A stretch of DNA of 64,000 nt, from positions 2,480,001-2,544,000 of the forward strand of contig NZ_CP085193.1 of the NCBI RefSeq assembly GCF_024298965.1. The letters run 5' to 3'. A program made the translations under genes and the position numbers. Origin of the DNA: Streptomyces rapamycinicus NRRL 5491. Its GTDB lineage: Bacteria > Actinomycetota > Actinomycetes > Streptomycetales > Streptomycetaceae. Of the stretch, positions 61,021 to 64,000 are shown in pieces; positions within the stretch are counted from its first letter, which is position 1; every line of letters begins with the position of its first letter. The notes below the pieces were generated by a model. It was not told the DNA's origin and did no database searches. It saw only the letters and a list, made by a program, of their open reading frames with translations.

Positions 61021-63480
61021 ATGGACCCCACACAGATACGCACCCTGATGGAGGACCAGCTCAGGCTGTCGCGCCGACTGCGCGCCCGGATCAGCGAACT
61101 GGAGGAGGAGCGCCACGCGCCCGTCGCCGTGGTCGGCATGGGCCTGCGGCTGCCCTCCGGAGGTGACGGAGTCGACCTCGACTCGCCCGAGGCGTACTGG
61201 GACTTCCTGCGCGGCGGGAGAACCGCGCTGTCCGGGCTGCCCGGGGAGCGGCCGGGGTTGCGCGCCGTGTACGACCCGACGCCGGGCAGGCCGGGCCGCT
61301 CGTACGTCGGCCGGGCGGGGTTCCTCTCGGACATCGCCCACTTCGACGCCGAGTTCTTCGGCATCTCCACGCGCGAGGCCCGGCTCATGGACCCGCAGCA
61401 GCGGCTGCTGCTGGAGACCTCCTGGGAGGCGCTGGAACGCGCCGGCATCGCGGTGCGGCGCTCCGATCGCCTGAACGTGGGGGTGTACCTCGGGATGATG
61501 GCGTCCGAGTATACCGAGCGGCTGGAGGACCGCGCGGACACCACGCGCATCGACCCCTACTACACCACCGGCGGCGGGCTGTGTTTCGGGGCCGGACGGA
61601 TCGCGTTCGTGATGGGATTCTCGGGGCCGGTCGTCAGCGTGGACACCGCCTGCTCCTCGTCGCTGTCCGCCCTGCACCTGGCGGTTCGCGGACTGCGCGC
61701 CGGCGAGTGCCGTTACGCGCTGGTGTGCGGCTCCAACCTGCTGCTGTCCGCCAACCTGATGGTGTCGCTGTGCCAGTCGCGGGCGCTGTCCCCCGAGGGC
61801 CGGTCCAAGTCCTTCCTCGCCTCCGCCGACGGCTACGGACGCGGCGAGGGCGTGGGTGCGCTGGCCCTCATGCGGCTGGACGACGCGCTGCGGGAGCGGC
61901 GGCAGGTGCTGGCGGTGGTACGCGGCACGGCCATCAACCACGATGGCGCCGCGTCCGGTTTGACCGCGCCCAACGGCGGTGCCCAGCAGGAGGTCATCCG
62001 GGCCGCGCTGGACGACGCCCGGGTCGGCCCGGAGGAGGTGGGCTGGGTCGAGGCCCACGGCACCGGAACCGTCCTGGGCGATCCGATCGAGATCGGGGCG
62101 CTGGCCGGGGTCCTGGGCGAGGCCGTGCACGAACGGGGGGTTCCGCTGGCTCTGGGCAGCGTCAAGTCCCGCCTGGGCCACCTGGAGGCCGCCTCCGGGA
62201 TCGCCGCCGTCATCAAGACCGTCCTCATGCTGCGCCACGGGGAGATCCCGGCCGCGCGCGACGAGGCCGACGGCGAGCTGAACCCCCATATCCCCTGGGA
62301 CGAACTGGCGTTCAGGGTGCCGCTGCGCGGCGGTCCTTGGCCTGCGGCCCTCCCCCGCAGGGTCGCGGGCGTCAATTCGTTCGGTATGAGCGGCACCAAC
62401 GCGCATGTGGTGCTCGAAGGCCACGTCGGCGCCGGGGCCGACGGGACCGCGGCCGCCGTGCCATCGGGCAGCGGTGTCGAGCTGCTGACCGTATCGGCCA
62501 GGGACGAGCGGGCGCTGGCCGTCCTCGCCGCACGGGTACGGGACCGATTGCGGGACACACCGGCGGCGGACCTCCCCTCGCTGTGCCACACTCTGCGCTC
62601 CGGACGGGTCACGTTCGCCCGGCGGCTGGCGGTGGTCGGCGCGACCGCGGCCGAGCTCGCCGAGGCACTGGAGCGGGCGGCGGGGGACGCCCCCCGGCAG
62701 CCGGTGACACCGGCCGACGCCGTGCGATCGGTCACGGTACGCGTGACGGACGACGCCGAGCGTCTGGCTCCGGCACTCGCCGCGCTCACCACCGCCTTCC
62801 CCGGGCTGGCCGACGGCACCCCGGACACCACGGACGACCCGACCGCGCTGCTGCTCCGACTGCTCGGCCGACTCGGGCTGCGGGTCTCGCCGGACACCGG
62901 CGCGCCCGTGGCGGGCGGCCTGGCCTCGGTGCACTGGGACGCCCCAGGCGAGGTGGCGCGGCCGCTGCTGGGCGGCGGCGCGGACGATGCCCCCGCCCGG
63001 TTCCTGGAGGCGCTGGCCTCGCTCTTCACCGCGGGCGCCGACCTGCGCCTGGAGTTCCTGTACGGGCCGTCTGCGCGGTTGCTCGGCGACCTGCCCACCT
63101 ACCCCTTCCAGCGCCGACGGTACTGGGTGGCCGAACCGGTGACGGGCGTACGGGGCGAGGACGCGGACGACGTCTCGGCGGAGTCCCGCGCGGACCTGCC
63201 GGAGCCGCACGACCGGGCGGCCGTACGGGAGTACCTACTGGCCGTGCTCACCGACGCCCTGCAGTCTCCAGATCCCCTGGACCCCACGCGGTCCTTCCTG
63301 GATTCCGGTGGGGACTCGTTCACGGCCACGGTGTTCGTCACCCAGGTCGAGGAGAACTTCGCGGTGGGCCTGTCGCCCGCGGACCTTCCGCTCGACCTGC
63401 CGCTCGCCGAGCTGTTCGGCAGACTCGCCGACGACATCGCCGTGTCCACGGGCGACCCAGCGCAGGCGGTCGGCGCATGA
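61021..63480 (+). CDS. Type I PKS, module 4: KS-(no AT)-carrier protein
   Basis: 819 residues from ATG 61021, which has GAGG 8 bases upstream. ATG 61006, overlapping the previous stop as ATGA, is the alternative and would add five residues. An N-terminal coiled docking helix (about 3-33) is followed by KS with Cys211 (TACSSS) and HGTGT. About 224 residues then lead to the post-AT linker LPTYPFQRRRYW, with no GHSxG: the AT is missing or decayed. The carrier domain has SGGDSF with Ser766, more PCP-like than a typical ACP. There is no KR, so the last unit keeps its beta-keto group, as needed for decarboxylation to a methyl ketone. No thioesterase domain is attached. It corresponds to neocarzilin ORF6. 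Confidence 0.94.
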   Translation: MDPTQIRTLMEDQLRLSRRLRARISELEEERHAPVAVVGMGLRLPSGGDGVDLDSPEAYWDFLRGGRTALSGLPGERPGLRAVYDPTPGRPGRSYVGRAGFLSDIAHFDAEFFGISTREARLMDPQQRLLLETSWEALERAGIAVRRSDRLNVGVYLGMMASEYTERLEDRADTTRIDPYYTTGGGLCFGAGRIAFVMGFSGPVVSVDTACSSSLSALHLAVRGLRAGECRYALVCGSNLLLSANLMVSLCQSRALSPEGRSKSFLASADGYGRGEGVGALALMRLDDALRERRQVLAVVRGTAINHDGAASGLTAPNGGAQQEVIRAALDDARVGPEEVGWVEAHGTGTVLGDPIEIGALAGVLGEAVHERGVPLALGSVKSRLGHLEAASGIAAVIKTVLMLRHGEIPAARDEADGELNPHIPWDELAFRVPLRGGPWPAALPRRVAGVNSFGMSGTNAHVVLEGHVGAGADGTAAAVPSGSGVELLTVSARDERALAVLAARVRDRLRDTPAADLPSLCHTLRSGRVTFARRLAVVGATAAELAEALERAAGDAPRQPVTPADAVRSVTVRVTDDAERLAPALAALTTAFPGLADGTPDTTDDPTALLLRLLGRLGLRVSPDTGAPVAGGLASVHWDAPGEVARPLLGGGADDAPARFLEALASLFTAGADLRLEFLYGPSARLLGDLPTYPFQRRRYWVAEPVTGVRGEDADDVSAESRADLPEPHDRAAVREYLLAVLTDALQSPDPLDPTRSFLDSGGDSFTATVFVTQVEENFAVGLSPADLPLDLPLAELFGRLADDIAVSTGDPAQAVGA

Positions 63481-64000
63481 CCGCGTTCATGCGACCCCGC
63501 CGACTGGACGACGCCGCTCTCCGGCTCGCGGTGTTCCACCACGCCGGCGGTTCGGCGGCCGCGTACTTCCCGCTGGCCCGGGAGCTCCCGGCGGACTGGG
63601 ACGCCCTGCTCATCGACCTGCCGGGGCGGGGGACGCGGCATGCCACGCCGCCGCCCTGGGACGTGGGAAGCGTCGTCGAGGGGCTGGCAGAGGATCTGCT
63701 GCCGTGGGCCGACGCCGCGCCGCTCGCGCTCTTCGGCCACAGTCTGGGCGCGGTGGTGGCCTTCGAGACCGCCCGTTCCCTGGAAGAGCGGGGCGTCCCG
63801 GTCACCTGGGCCGGGGTGTCGGGGCGCGTGGCGCCGGGCGGGCGGGTGACAGTGGACCGGCTCGATCCCCGTGCCCCGGACGAGGAGCTGGCCCGCACCC
63901 TGGCCCGGTTGGGCGGTCTGCCGGAGCGGCTGGCGGAGTATCCCGACATCCGCCGCCGGTTCCTCCGTCTCATCCGCGCCGACCTGACGGCGCTCGACGG
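63477..64000 (+). CDS. Type II thioesterase, 3'-truncated by window end
   Basis: Starts by ATGA overlap with the preceding PKS gene (ATG 63477); 174 complete codons visible. N-terminal HHAGGSAAAYFPLA and the nucleophile motif FGHSLGAVVAFE (Ser near residue 87) identify the alpha/beta-hydrolase type II thioesterases of PKS/NRPS clusters. These usually clear stalled carriers. In the neocarzilin cluster the homologue ORF7 was proposed to release the chain with decarboxylation. The last PKS lacks its own thioesterase, which supports a product-releasing role here. The His of the triad lies beyond the window. Confidence 0.92.
   Translation, partial: MTAFMRPRRLDDAALRLAVFHHAGGSAAAYFPLARELPADWDALLIDLPGRGTRHATPPPWDVGSVVEGLAEDLLPWADAAPLALFGHSLGAVVAFETARSLEERGVPVTWAGVSGRVAPGGRVTVDRLDPRAPDEELARTLARLGGLPERLAEYPDIRRRFLRLIRADLTALD

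Noticed and set aside
51602..63480. Classification as a true trans-AT PKS
   Set aside because: Modules 1 and 3 have complete integrated ATs, and the AT-less modules keep cis-type post-AT linkers. It is a cis-AT system with two lost ATs.

Overview
The window looks like a chromosomal segment of a high-GC actinomycete, almost certainly Streptomyces. The evidence is strong G/C-ending codon use outside a few skewed islands, two rare TTA (bldA-type) codons, a LAL-class LuxR regulator, a PucR regulator, a GGDEF/EAL protein and two large assembly-line clusters. I see no rRNA, tRNA, CRISPR array, transposase or integrase.

Region 1 (1-31450) is a nonribosomal peptide synthetase (NRPS) locus. A 5'-truncated NRPS gene on the + strand (A with inserted N-methyltransferase-PCP-C-A-PCP-E) converges, across a perfect 11-bp hairpin, on a two-gene minus-strand NRPS operon. 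The first operon gene (25332-30029, C-A-PCP-E) overlaps the second (6835-25335) by ATGA. The second encodes five modules: three C-A-PCP, one C-A-PCP-E, and a final C-A-PCP-TE. Together the operon would make a six-residue peptide with D residues at positions 1 and 5. The last A domain has a classic glycine pocket; the other pockets are not recognised. A cytochrome P450 is divergent from the operon. The NRPS genes carry long near-identical blocks with intense nucleotide skew, matching the elements called GRINS.

Region 2 (31451-37552) holds housekeeping or regulatory genes unlikely to belong to either cluster: a DUF779 protein, a PAS-GGDEF-EAL cyclic-di-GMP enzyme (with a possibly frameshifted small gene overlapping its start), a PucR-family regulator and an HhH-GPD-fold protein lacking the catalytic lysine. 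The two regulators each carry a 27-bp, three-copy minisatellite.

Region 3 (37761-64000, running off the window) is a type I polyketide cluster, all on the + strand: short flavin halogenase, CPA2 antiporter, LAL regulator, long flavin halogenase, three PKS genes and a type II thioesterase. The PKS reads KS-AT(methylmalonyl)-DH-ER-KR-ACP / KS-noAT-KR-ACP-KS-AT(malonyl)-DH-KR-ACP / KS-noAT-carrier. Four modules with no acyltransferase in modules 2 and 4, a halogenase just upstream and a type II thioesterase just downstream match, as I remember it, the published neocarzilin cluster of 'Streptomyces carzinostaticus'. The expected product is a chlorinated polyenone ending in a trichloromethyl ketone. 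A second halogenase-like gene at the cluster edge is the least explained part. TTA codons in the bimodular PKS gene suggest developmental (bldA) control of output, with the LAL protein as likely pathway activator.
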